The notes under the pieces: generated by a model
What the model saw: the letters and a program-made list of their open reading frames with translations, nothing else
Told to the model about the DNA's origin: nothing
Database searches by the model: none
In this document: positions 50,726-62,199 of the stretch, piece by piece
How positions within the stretch are numbered: the stretch's first letter is position 1
Layout of the letters: every line of letters starts with the position of its first letter
Made by a program: the position numbers and the translations under genes
Origin: Zopfochytrium polystomum
Taxonomy: Eukaryota > Chytridiomycota > Chytridiomycetes > Chytridiales > Chytridiaceae
Assembly (NCBI GenBank): GCA_025765615.1
Contig: JAIVFJ010000005.1
Span: 310,001 to 374,000 of the forward strand
Reading direction: 5' to 3'
Length of the DNA: 64,000 bases

Positions 50726-53700
50726 TCAGCGCTTCTCCTTTCCTTTTGACTTCGATTTGGTTCTGCCACCTTTGGATGACGACCCAGCCCCAACTGCTGG
50801 GACGTCATTGTTTTTGGCGCTTTGAGTCTTAGACCTTGTTCGAACCAATCTCTCATCTCCGGAGTCGGATGTTGCAGATTTCTCCAGAGATAACCTTCCG
50901 GTTGCTGCAGATCTGGTAGATTTGTCTTCGTCTACTGTCTGACGCGAAGACCGACCTTTTTTCGCACTTCGACTGCGCTTTTCGGTCGTCGAGCTTTCAT
51001 CAGGTCCCACATCCGCCGTATGAAGAATCAACTTTGGGGGAGGAGCTTGGTGCTCAACAGGTTCCGAGAGGTCAGATTCGTACAAATCAGAGTCCGTTGA
51101 TTCACGAGCCTGCATAAACAGCAATCTCGTTTCCTTGGCTGACAGATTCTGGATGGTGTATTGGTTTCCTGCTTGAACTGTATTAGCCCGAGCAGAATGA
51201 AGAAGCAGCTTCGGACCTTGCGGTACCATGAAGTGTGTTCCCGCTCCAGCTTCAAACGTGGATTTGTGTAAGTGAACCTTTACCTTTCCAAACATTACGA
51301 AGAAGATCTTCCAAACAGATGATACAGTCAGCCAGACCATTTGAAGATTCGCGAAACTCACCACGGCAGTATCTCCTGAGCTTTTGTTGGGTTTCTCTGC
51401 TCCCGTAGGAAGGTTCAAAATTCCAGAGCCACAAAACGACCCAATGCGAAAGGTTCGCTGAAATAGGTAGCCACCTTGTCCGGCGAGTCTCGCATCGAAC
51501 ATTTCAGGAGTCCAGACAATCCCTAATAAGGGATTTAGCTGGCAAACGGTCACTGTTCAACTCACGAAGTAACTCCTCTTGCCCTGTCTTGTGGTTCAAC
51601 ACTACAAGATTTGGTGACGCCAAAGGGGCAACTGGCTCATCAAATCGGTTCGAAGTAGGACGACTCGTAGAGTTTTTCTTTCGGGGCTTGGGCTTGGGGG
51701 CATTGTGTTCACCTTCTGTCTTGGGAACTCGAATGACATCTTTTAGGTGGAGAACCACTGTGCCATCGTGCAAAAGAAGTCAAAAATGCATTCCACAAAT
51801 GGCGCAGGCTTGCCTTGTCCATCAGAGCTAGTGAAACCGTATTGAACCTTTTCGCCTCTCCAATATTCGACAGGCTTGACACGCTGACGTTTTCCTCGCC
51901 CTTCGGTCTCATTCAATAAAATAAGCTCCCGGGACGGTTCCAGACGTGCTCTCTTTTTAGTTGCAACTGAACCAAGTTTAAGACTTGGAACCATCACCAA
52001 GTTGATGTACCTTTCTTCGGCTTCGCTTTCAAAATGCTGTCGTCCGACTGCTGAGTGCTGACCTTACTTGATGTAGCATTTACTATCGCACTATTTTGTC
52101 AGAGCAAATTATTTAAGTGAGGAGGGCACCTACACGGGGATGTCTGGTCCAATTCATCGCGGGTTGGTGCTCCGCGCGAAGTGCCCTTGGGTGTACGATT
52201 CCCAGTGACAGCCTGCTCCGTTTCTCCCTCGTTCTGAGCCTCGAAACGTTGATCAGTCCACTTCTTGCAAAAATGGCTCTTACCAGAGAGAATCCCTCAC
52301 CCGGTGAAGGGGGTGAGAAAGTGCGCTTCTGGATTGCAGACACCTCTTGATCCGATTCATGAGCCGAGTCTTCCTCTGCTTGGGTCAATTTACTATTCGA
52401 CGCGGTTGGTCTAACGGCAACGTCCACGATTGAGTTGTCACGATTACGATGGCCACTTGCTCTTCTAATTGGGCTTCTCTCAGTGGACGATGCATCTTTA
52501 GCTGAAACCCAGTGATTTGCCGAATCTTTCAAGTGGTCTCTTCCGTCCGAATTCAAGTGAAGAGAAGGCCGTCCAGAAGGTCTAGGCGTCTCGAACTGCG
52601 TCGATCTTCGCACAGAGATTGACCGAGGACGTGAATTGCTGCGAGTAAGTTCGCGCTCTCGCTCACGATTATCTACAACTGCAGGCTCATTGGAGTCCTC
52701 ATAATTCGATTCTTCGCGACCCATGTCGAAGTAGGATGAACCTCCCACGCGAGAGGATCTCCTGCCACCTAGCCTCCTATTATTGTCGAAGTCGTCATCT
52801 TCGATCCATCCATCAGGCGCATGATTCGACTCAACCGGGTGTCGCACAATACTGTACCGGGATGGTTGAGTGGATTTCTGATCAAGCCGTGCCATCGATC
52901 TTTCGGGAATGAACGGCGTACGATGCTCGAATTCGTCGTCTGCAAAGTCGCCCTCCACAATGCCGTCTACCCGAGACCTCGAAAGTCCTCGGTTGTGGTA
53001 GTCATACCCCAACCTTTCACCGCGAAAGACCGGTGAATGTGCAGTTTTTTCGCTGCGTCTGAATGCGTACTGTTCCTCCTGTTGAGGGTTTAAGTCTTGA
53101 GGGCGGATACCCCCACGCCCACGAGAACCAGAGGCAGGTAGAGACTGTCTGCCGGTTGAGTAGCCACCTCTTGCTTCAGCGTAGCGAGGCGAAGAATACG
53201 TGCCTCTACTTAAATTCAAACCATCTTGATGTCGCTCTGGGCGTCTCAACGGGCTCGTCTCGGGACCGTCCTTATTCCGTTTTGCCGCGCCTTTTCGATC
53301 GGACAGATCCGGTCTTTCGTAACGATCACCGCCCCTAGAGCGTTCTGCAAACTCAGCCGAAGCCTCTCGTTCATCCCAGACAGCTACTGCTATCAGCTTA
53401 GAGAAAAATGGGTACTTTGCACACAATTACCATCTTCGTGCGAGCGATTGACTCCTTTGGGAATGGGTTCTGAGTTAATAAGTTCGTTTTCTTTCTCCTC
53501 ATCTTCTATCAGCTCCTCCTCGAAAAAATCCTCAGGGTCTTGTAGTCCATCGTCATCCGTTCGAATATTTGATCGAGGGGCCCAGCCGGTTTTTCTTTAG
53601 TTTGTCGATACGCCAGAGATATTCGTTAGAAGCGGTCGATCAATCGATTGCGTAATAAAAAGTGGGAACCGTCAAACAGTACCTGCCACGAACCCCTTCC

Positions 53701-53765
53701 TCCAAAAACTTGTTTGGTCGATGAAGAAATCGCGATTTATCGCGTTCGCGATCTTTTCCCATCAT
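50726..53765 (-). CDS. MIF2: Centromere protein C (CENP-C/Mif2)
   Basis: CENP-C bridges CENP-A nucleosomes and the outer kinetochore. Exon 1 starts at the ATG at 53,765 or 53,762 and ends at 53,683. The join to 53,594 gives GVRGRKTGWAPRSN...DDGLQDPEDFFEEE, the Mif2 N-terminal motif. Exon 3 starts at 53,389 and is a long Arg/Ser-rich disordered region. The CENP-C nucleosome-binding motif is RQRVKPVEYWRGEKVQYG (about 51,880-51,830). The C-terminal cupin follows: VWTPEMFDARL, GILNLPTGAEKPNKSSGDTAV, FFVMFGKVKVHLHKSTF, GTHFMVPQG and NQYTIQNLSAKETRLLFMQAR. At least eight introns; those inside the cupin (51,360-51,170) are 45-60 nt and leave the frame open. The join near 52,300 was not resolved. A basic Ser-rich tail of ~120 residues follows the cupin. 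Confidence 0.9.
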
Positions 53766-54133
53766 TCTGATTGAGGATATCTGCTTTTAGCGAACTCTCG
53801 ACGCTTTGTAGTGACGTTCAATCGATCAGTTTTGTTTGCAATCTGCCGTTCCTGGTCCTGCTCCAGTGCCCCCACAACAATTGCGGCGAGACAGCAGCAG
53901 ATGAATCGATTGACTCAAGCGCTTGTGCGAGCCTTTCAGGGCTGTTTTGTACCGTGTCGACGGCTGGGTTGCTGTGGGCTCGATGAATCGCGGCGGTGAT
54001 AAATGGGGTACAACTGGGTGCTCGCTACTGTGCTGCTGACTTGTTCCTGTCCGAACTTTGAGCGGCACAGACGCGTTCAAATTTCTGCACCGAATTTTCC
54101 TTTTGCAAGTCGAGCGTGGAGAAGCCTCAACCG
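53766..54133. promoter_or_regulatory. Divergent intergenic region, CENP-C and BAH-like gene
   Basis: 368 bp between the ATG of CENP-C (minus) and the ATG at 54,134 (plus). No TATA box stands out. It must hold both promoters. Confidence 0.5.
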
Positions 54134-57100
54134 ATGAACGGCACGGACTCTCGGCTTGATGCACGGCTTGATGCACCTGCCGCGCGCGCTGCCGGCGACA
54201 TGGCGGACAAAGATGGCCTTGAACAAAATGATTCGCAAGACCATTGCTTCGCCCAAAGTGATTCAGACGGCGCTGTATCGGAAGGAGACGGGCCGATTTG
54301 GATGCAGCTCGATGGACCATCCAGGTCGGCCCTTCCAACACCAATTGCACCTCTCACCAACAGACCGCCCGCGGGACAGATGCAAATCGCGAGCGACAAC
54401 TATCTCGACTCTGTCCTTAGTTTTCATCCACAGAGTATGTGTCAAGCGCCAGGGCAGAGAGAGAGCTACATTGGAGGCGCAGTTCCAATTTCACAACAGC
54501 ATCGTGCCACATGTGATGATTTCAGCTCGCCTCTCACTTCCTCAGACTTCGAGCAAGTAGTGCATTCAATATTCGCGCACCCCCGACACACGAATGATCT
54601 GCTTTTTCCAAGCTACTATCAATTCACTCTGGGAAACGATGGGCCGACAGGATTAACTGCCTTGGAAGGATGGAATTTCCTTGGCGCCAATGACCAAACA
54701 GTCGCTGCACCTGACGAATTTGCCAAAAGCACAAACGATAGCCTGTCAACACTCCCCTCTCTTCCTGACATCTTAACATCGAATGAGAAATTCGCAAGGG
54801 CGGACTCTGGACAGTCGAGCTGGATGAGTCTGTCATCCACAGAATTTGAACCTGGCCTGGCATCGTTCCTTCCAAATCTGCCCGACCAACTATTTATCGA
54901 AAACTCTTCCAACGTTGCTTCTAAGTATTTCAACAACTTAACTGGGCTGCTTGGTGCCTTTTCATCCGAATACTTTCAACCTGGCAACCACTGCAGCAAC
55001 ACGGATTCTCTGACCGTTGATTGCGACACCACATTTGAGCAGGAGGAGATTATTTCCCCCGCCTCTACGTATCATTCTTTGTCGAACGGACTACCAGCGA
55101 TCCAAGACTATCTAGTAAATTCGCAAGTCGCTGTTTCTTCTGTTACATACCAAGGGCGCAATTATTTTGTCGACGATTACATTGCGGTCGAAAGTGCCGA
55201 TGGGACTGAATTTTACGGAATAATCATCGCTTTTGTTGGCACTGGAGAGAAGGAAAGGGCGGAGAAGATTCCAGACGATTTGAAGCGAACCGTCTCATTT
55301 GTTATGCAATGGTTATTACCAGACAAGGAGAGATTCCAAAATGCGTTATTGGAAGGCAGAGACTTGGTAATTTTCGTCGCGAGTCGTCAATCCCCTTCTA
55401 ATGCGCTGTTTGATATTTGCGCAATACAAGCTGCCCACAGACTTTCACGAGTGTAAGTTCCCTGAATTATATTGGCTCAACTAACATGAAGAACAGCAAA
55501 CGAGTCACCCCAGTTGATGTCAACTGAACCAATTACGAGCATATCTCGAGTTTTTTTTTCGAGTAGAAGGGCTTTGGGAGAAGAGATTGGATCCCGCGGG
55601 CAGAGGACTTCGTCTGGACCACAGGATTTGGAACACATGGAGCCTCCTCTCACGCACGACGGCCCATTCTTACCCTCCGTCACTCTGGACACCTCCACCA
55701 GTCAGATCATGAATCTGCGAATGGCAATGATTTCGCCCCAAGTCACTGCCGGCCAATTCATTGATATGGTCCGATCTCCGCTCGTTTGATTGAGATTTTG
55801 ACTAGAACTTACTGCAGGTTGCGGCTACCATGACTTCACACACACCAATGTTTTTGAGCTTATTTGGAAACTCGTTTGTTCTCTGGATCAACTGGATGTT
55901 ATGCGAAGGTTGCACCTTGCCTGGTCTGCGCTTAAGAGCTCACACGTTTTAGATTTTCAAAGATTTTATCGCTATTCTATTTGTATCCTAAACCTCATGA
56001 AAGAGGACTCCTCTGTTTTCACCGCGGAAGTTAAAGAAGTTCCTCCGAACCATATACTACCGAATACGGCGGCGAATGTCTTGTCGAAGAACTTGCTGTT
56101 TGGACACGACCTGCCCAGACGATTACTCTCATTCCTTTTGGCTGCGGTGACTTTTGTGCAGCCATTGAATCCTGAAAAGTATGGATGGTGCCCCCTAAGA
56201 GCTCGGCAGGAGGTTGCAACGATTAGCTGCAACGGCACATGTAAGGCGATTTCGATTTGTGTGCCTTCTCTGAATTTAGTGGCGCAGCTCAATCGGCCGA
56301 AGATCTGGCCACCGAAGGAGCTTTAGGACAAGGAAGCTATTCGTCCTCGCAATATCCATTTCACTTACGGCAAATTACGAAACTGGCACATGCACCAAGC
56401 ACCGTGCATTGTAGAGACACTGAAACCGTCTCTGAGGCAACGGCACACGAGGCGAGCTCTCTCTCGATGATTTCTCGCTTGGTTGCAGCCGCAATGCAAG
56501 GCGTGCCCTTGACGGAAAGTGAACTTGGCGAAGACAACCCGGAGGTTAATTTTCCTATGCTTACGACGCCTGCTCAATTCGCAGAAATAGTCCCAGGGGA
56601 CTTGACCAATCTTATTCGATCCTATACTGCTTCGTGCTGGACTACGCTTCAAGGCGAGAATCTGAACTTGGACGATATACCTTCAAAGTTCCAAACCGTC
56701 TGTCACAATCGCTTTATTCAAGGGGTGGAGGATGCCCTCGCATATTTTATCGCGAAGTTAATGACAGATTACCTCTCAACGGTGCTCCACCAAGCGTCAA
56801 TGCCAACTATCGGCGAGAGAGAGAGTGACCTGCACCATACGGGGATTTCTGCAAGCTCAGCAGAAGCTGTAGGCCAAAATTGCTCGGATACTGGAGATTC
56901 AGACCCAAGGGATTTCCTTGCGAGAGGTCTTGGTTTGCCACGAGGTTCTGCTGCCGCTACTGTCAGCAAGAAAAGGAAGGCGACAAGGAAACGTCAACGG
57001 GACGAGATGGACATCGACTCAGCTTGGGGCAGCGGTGCTGGTAGTAAAGCATATTCGAGCAGTATCACAGGAGCTGTGAACTCGGCTGCTTCGCCGAAAG

Positions 57101-57300
57101 GCAGTTCTGAACATACCACATCGTCAAAGTGTAGTGCGGAGGCCAGTTCCTCCGACCTTGCGATCAAGATTCGAGTGTTTCAGTTCGTCGAGCGCAAAAT
57201 TGAAGAGGAGATCAGACTGCGAGAGAAAACTGGAGATCCTGTGGAGGATGAAATTGCGCGGCTTCAGCTGCTTGTAAATTCTGTGCCGGGGGGTCCTTAG
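54134..57300 (+). CDS. Predicted nuclear protein with BAH-like domain
   Basis: Not firmly recognised. The first exon (54,134-55,454) encodes a long acidic, Ser/Asp-rich region and then a compact segment (VTYQGRNYFVDDYIAVESADG, EFYGIIIAFVGTG, VSFVMQWLLPDKER) with the spacing of a BAH domain: chromatin-binding modules have 'Y.vgD.Vyv...', a central strand and W(F)xRP. The donor gtaagt is at 55,455. Further exons lie at about 55,500-55,790, 55,830-56,240 and 56,270-57,300, but I could not fix the joins. The last one has VPGDLTNLIRSYTASCW, a bipartite basic stretch (KKRKATRKRQRDEMD) fitting a nuclear signal, and a C-terminal coiled coil. It could be two genes split near 55,800. Confidence 0.5.
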
Positions 57301-57493
57301 CCCCAGAATGTTTCATTACCGTCTCTTTATTCTTAATTTTCAATTGCATGTTCATAGCCTCAACGATGATCAGTTCACTGTTTGCTCCATATTATAACTG
57401 ATTTACTCAGTGTTTCTTTGGTTTTTTTTTTATATTTTTTGTTGGAACAAAGCATGAATCCCTGGAGATAGACATCGCCCGGACATCCCCACA

Positions 57494-59420
57494 TCAGACA
57501 TTGAGGAGCATCCTGCGCGGGTCCTCGATAGCCTCCTTGACCTTGACAAGGAACGTTACAGCCTCACGGCCGTCGATGAGGCGGTGGTCGTAAGTCAACG
57601 CCACGTACATCTGAGAACCGTTAGCTTGGAACTCAGCGAATAACAGAAAAAAGTAATACCATTGGTCGCACTTCAACCTTTCCGTTGATCACGACGGCAC
57701 GATCCTTCACTGCGTGCATACCAAGAATGGCAGACTGGGGCTGGTTGATAATGGGCGTTCCCATCAGCGAGCCAAACACTCCGCCGTTGGAAATAGTGAA
57801 CGTGCCGCCGGCAAGCTCTTCCACCGTGATTGCGTTCGCCTTGGCCTAGCAGGCGGAAACAAAGGAGGCGAAATTGAGTTGAGACAACAAGAAAGAGCTT
57901 TGACAGTCACTCACCTTTTTGCCCAACTCTGCCATTGCAATCTCCGCGTCAATCATGGACAGATTTTCACAGTTTCTGATAACAGGGGTAACCAGGCCTT
58001 TTGGCGTGGCAACTGCCACGGAGATATCCACGTAATCGCTGAAAACGATTTCGTCCCCCTCGATGCGAGCGTTCACCTCTGGGACGGCATGCGCAGCGAG
58101 GCAAACGGCCTTGATAAACGCGGACATGAAACCCAGTTTGACACCGTGAGTGTCAAGGACGAGGTCCTTATACTTGCTACGAAGATCGATAAGGTTGCTG
58201 AAATTTTCGTTTGCGTTGTGGTCTTGGTAAGAAATGTCATTCCGTCAAGGCAAATAGCAATCGACAGGACAGAGGAGTCCGTCGGCACTCTACCTCATGT
58301 CGATTTCGTTAAATGTAGTCAAAGCAGCGGCCGTGCTCTGTGACTCTTTGAGCCGGCTTGCAATCTTGAGGCGCATTCTGCTCATTTTGACACGACGCTC
58401 AGTGCGACTGCCAGGAACAATGCCCGGAACACCATTGACATGTGCGGCAGCCGGTTTTGCAGCTGTGATTCGAGCACCGTGAGTCAGAAATTGATCGTTA
58501 CGTGGGCAATATCGTCGAGTTCCTACCAGTGGGTGCAGCAGAAGGAGTGGGAGCAGGCTTTGGTGCCGGAGTCAGCGGAGGCACGGCGGATGAGGTCGGG
58601 GCCGGGGCTGCAGAAGGGGTTGCAGGAGCAGGACTGGGGGCCGCAGGTGCGGCAGGGGCCGCTGCAGGTGGTGCCGCCGGTGCCGGGGCTGCAGCAGGTG
58701 CACCTTCGCTGGGCTGGCCGTCTGCATCAACTTTCATCAAGTCGCTACCAACGGCAATGGTGTCGCCTTCTTGCGCAAATTGAGCGAGGATGATACCAGA
58801 CTCCGGTGAGTTCACCGTAACGTCAACCTGTGTTCTCCGTCTTCAGAGCTTTTCCTCAAAAGTTGCTACTCACCTTGTCAGTTTCAATGGTGGCGATGGG
58901 CTCGTCCCTGGCGATGTACTCTCCCACACCTTCAAAACCCCATCAGGGATCCGATCACATCGTAAAAACAAAGTACGAAGACAAAAACCTTTATGCCACT
59001 TGGTCAACGTCCCCTCGGAAATCGAGTCAGCCATCGGAGGGGTTTTGACGGTCTTCTCGGCTGATTGAGGGTGATGTAGTCGGGTTAAAACAGATCGGGG
59101 GGGCCAATCTAGCACTCACTCAAAAACCGTGCTTGCGAAAAATTTAATAATCTGTCAGGGGAGTTGTACGTGTGAGGATGGTTAACGTGCGTGTGTTGTG
59201 GGGGAGAAATTGAAAGCCTGACGCGGAAATCCCATGAAAGTGCGGAGCTCGACCGAAACGGCCAGGGAGCGTGACAGATTCAGGGAGTGGAGAGAGTAGA
59301 GGGGACGCGTACGCGGGGATGGAGGGTGAGGACAGCAACGGTGGTCGGCTGTGAGGGTGTCGTCACTCGCTTACCGCAGCGACGAAGGGGGACCGGCATG
59401 CCGCGTTGCAACGGCGACGA
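57494..59420 (-). CDS. DLST: Dihydrolipoyllysine succinyltransferase, E2 of 2-oxoglutarate dehydrogenase
   Basis: Transfers succinyl groups to CoA in the mitochondrial 2-oxoglutarate dehydrogenase complex of the TCA cycle. Exons from the lipoyl domain on: 59060-58989, 58929-58874, 58827-58527, 58462-58294, 58197-57915, 57845-57660, 57610-57494. The lipoyl domain has [12 protein letters not shown] and the lipoylated Lys in TIETDK at an exon end. An Ala/Pro-rich linker of ~75 residues follows, with no E1/E3-binding domain, as usual for eukaryotic E2o. The catalytic domain has [31 protein letters not shown] and the active site [11 protein letters not shown]. The first exon(s), an Arg/Ser-rich mitochondrial presequence between about 59,420 and 59,165, could not be settled: two different splicings keep frame with PEKTVKTPP. 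Length would be about 450 residues. Confidence 0.92.
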
Positions 59421-59751
59421 ACGAAGTGCGCGATCCAGCTCCAGCCGACGAGGCCGCCGAGCGGCAGAGGCTCCTGAGCATCATACTTTTCTTTGGCCGT
59501 GAACTTTTTCTTGCCACCCGCAAAAGTGAAGACAAAAAGATGGGATCGACAGGAAAAAAAGAAAAAAAAAGAACTGGAATAACAAAGAGAGATGGAGAGC
59601 ATGGCCAGAAGGACCACTGCCACCTCCTTTCGCCAGCACTTCGGGCAAAATCCGATGGTGGCCATTTTCCGGTTTCTTTATTTATAATATTGCAGCCGAA
59701 AAATCGAGTGGTCTTGGGATTCCTTCCAAGCACCTTTACGTAGAAAAAAAT
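59421..59751. other. Intergenic between DLST and the TPR-MBL gene
   Basis: A-rich tract at 59,550-59,575 and otherwise nothing recognised. It holds the DLST promoter and the 3' end of the next gene. Confidence 0.4.
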
Positions 59752-61821
59752 TCACCCGACTGCCTGAGAAGCGACCTGCGCCGCCTCAACAGTTTTCAAA
59801 AACTCAGATCTCGCTTTGGGATGAAGCAGACCAACGCTGCGCTCGTTTTTGACCGTCGTAAACTCTCCGCCGTAGTTATGCCCAGGCAGGACAACAATCG
59901 AGTCTGGAAGCCCCGAAAGTCGCTCCAGACTGTGACACAGGCCTCGAGGGCTGGAGTCTGGCATGTCGACGCGGCCGCAAGACCCAATAAACAGTGTGTC
60001 GCCGGTGAGAAGACGCTCGCCATTCACTAAAATGCATTGAGAGCCTGGTGTGTGACCCGGAGTGTGCAAAAACTGCAGCGTCGTGAGGTTTCTGGAGTGC
60101 TGCGGCGCCCTTGGAGGAGGCCTGTTTGAAGGAACAGAGGCAGCGTCAGGTGCCTTCGAGGGCTCCATGTCCAGACGTCCACCCGTGGACGCATGGTGAC
60201 CAATATCCCTTCCAGTCGGTGACGATGGCACGGGCTCTTGCCAAGGGTGCACTACTGTTGGAGAAAGTGCGGCAGTAGATGATGTGGTTCGAGGCGGAAT
60301 TTCCTTCAGATTCAACGGTGGTGTGGTTGCCGTTCCAGAGGGCCCATCGCCAGTTACCATCCCAGTGATTGGCCTGACTTGCGGCTGGAAAGGAGCCGAC
60401 CCAACATCGAAACCAGTCGATGGCATAGTCAGGACGTCGCCGTCGAGCGTTGGCTGCAGACGGTCTCGCGGAATCTCAGGATTCGACTTGATGATTTCGT
60501 CGATGTCGCTCGCGTTTACGTAGGCTTTAATACCAGGAATACGCTTCAGCAAAACCGCCAACCCATCCACTCGTACTCCCCACTTGTCGTAAGGAGGCGG
60601 CGGAATTCCTGTCCGAGATGGTCAGCGGATTTATCACTTCACACCCGGCACGTACCGCCAACATGATCGATGTGATAGTGCGTGACGAGAGCCCCAACAA
60701 TTGTGAGACCTTCGCTCTTTGCCAGCTTGATCAGACCATCTACATCCCAACACTATTAAAATAGTTCAGTTTTGAAGACATTGTTCCTGGAAAGACTACT
60801 TACTGCATCAACGACCATCACTTCTCTAGATGTCGTGTTGCCCACCAAGTAGATAAAGTTTTTCATCTGCATGGCGAAATCGAATATCATATTTTGGATG
60901 GGAGCTAAGAAACTCTTCGAGCAAAGATCGCGACCAGGTTGAAGCTGTCGCAAAATGAGGCCTGCAATGCTTTAATTTGGGAAGTGGTAATGGCAACAGG
61001 GACTTCAATCCACCTTGGCTGATATCTTTAAGGTGAATGTTGGCACGCGATATTCGCTCCATAATGTAACGACTTCCCGGGTCTCGTTCTAAAGCTTCTT
61101 TGAAGCTCAATAGCGCATCGTTGTACTTTCGGTGCGCCATAAGGGCCTCGCCACGCCGGAAATAACCCTGCCATTGCGCAGTAAGGTTCCACTGCCCGAT
61201 TTGGTGACCGATAGGTCCACTTCTTACCTTCACCCAATCTGGCCTCAGCCTCACAACTTCGACTGCATCCAAGTATGCCAAGCCAGGTTTGCGGTCGTAG
61301 AGATATGCCACAGAGCGATTCGAAAGCAGGGTAGTCAACAGTATTAATGGATCTTCTGGACCGCCACCCTCCACAACTGTTCCCGTGGCCGGTGGGGAGG
61401 ATAACGAGAGCCCAGGAGTCGGGCTGCTTCCATTCCCGTCCGCATGGCGCTGCGGCGATCGGGGGCCGCCAATAAGCGAAGACGTGCGCTTTGGTGATGC
61501 TGTCGCGGGGGATGTTTCAAAAAAACTGAGGGCTTTCGTGTACTCCTGCGAATGCGGGATCGAGTAAAACCGATTTGCGCCGAACTGCTTATTGAGATGC
61601 AGAGGAGAAGGTTTACTCACAGCGACGGCGGCGCCGAATTGTGCCTTTTTGTGGTTTTCATTTCCTTTCTCTTTGAGCTTGAGGATGTTTGGGAGAGCTG
61701 CCGACGGAATCAGGCGAGGACGAAAGATCGTGGCGATGGAGGGTAGCGCTGCGCCATCCTCGAAGCTGGATGCATTCTCCGTTGCAACAGGATCACCTCC
61801 AAACCAGGATGCAAAAGACAT
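59752..61821 (-). CDS. TPR-metallo-beta-lactamase fusion protein
   Basis: Starts MSFASWFGGD at 61,821. The N-terminal half is a TPR domain: LKEKGNENHKKAQF and EYTKALSFFETS (rejoined by an intron gtgagt...cattcgcag near 61,610-61,535), SNRSVAYLYDRKPGLAYLDA, RPDWVK then GYFRRGEALMAHRKY after a 60-nt intron, and YNDALLSFKEALERDPGS. Splicing at CAAG/gtggat with acceptor gcattgcag (about 60,962) joins this in frame to a metallo-beta-lactamase domain: HYHIDH (zinc ligands) at an exon end, then HTPGHTPGS, LLTGDTLFIG and PGHNYG, the His/Asp ligands of glyoxalase II and persulfide dioxygenase-type enzymes. A ~100-residue Pro/Ser-rich insert lies between strands. TPR of this kind (clamp Asn/Lys positions) often binds Hsp70/90 tails, but that is inference. 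The substrate is unknown. Confidence 0.82.
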
Positions 61822-62199
61822 TTATGTGATTGATTGAAAAAAAAAATGCCTCCGTTGAGTACTCTATCCAGCCATCATCCCTGAATAGAGCAGAAACCAC
61901 GTTCATCCAGTTAAGAGGGCTGGGACCGTGTAGTGTGTGTTCGGCAATGCACAAAATAAAATTCAGCTTGATGATGTTAAGACTGGCTTACCATCGTTTG
62001 CTCCGCTGGGCTTTTGCCTTCGTCGCATTCTTATTTTTCTTCTCAATTCAATCAAAGTACAGAGTAAACATTAAGCGGATTAGGGATTTGGAACTTCGTC
62101 CGGCCATCCCGGTATCGGCCAAACAAAGAAAAAGGAAAGTGTAAGGAAAGGAAAGCGAAACACCAATCGAAAAGAGTACACTGAATTTGCTGGTACTTG
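61822..62199. other. Intergenic
   Basis: Between the TPR-MBL start and the end of the WOPR gene. A plus-strand frame (61,830-62,144) has a hydrophobic stretch but no recognised motif; I do not call it a gene. Confidence 0.4.
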
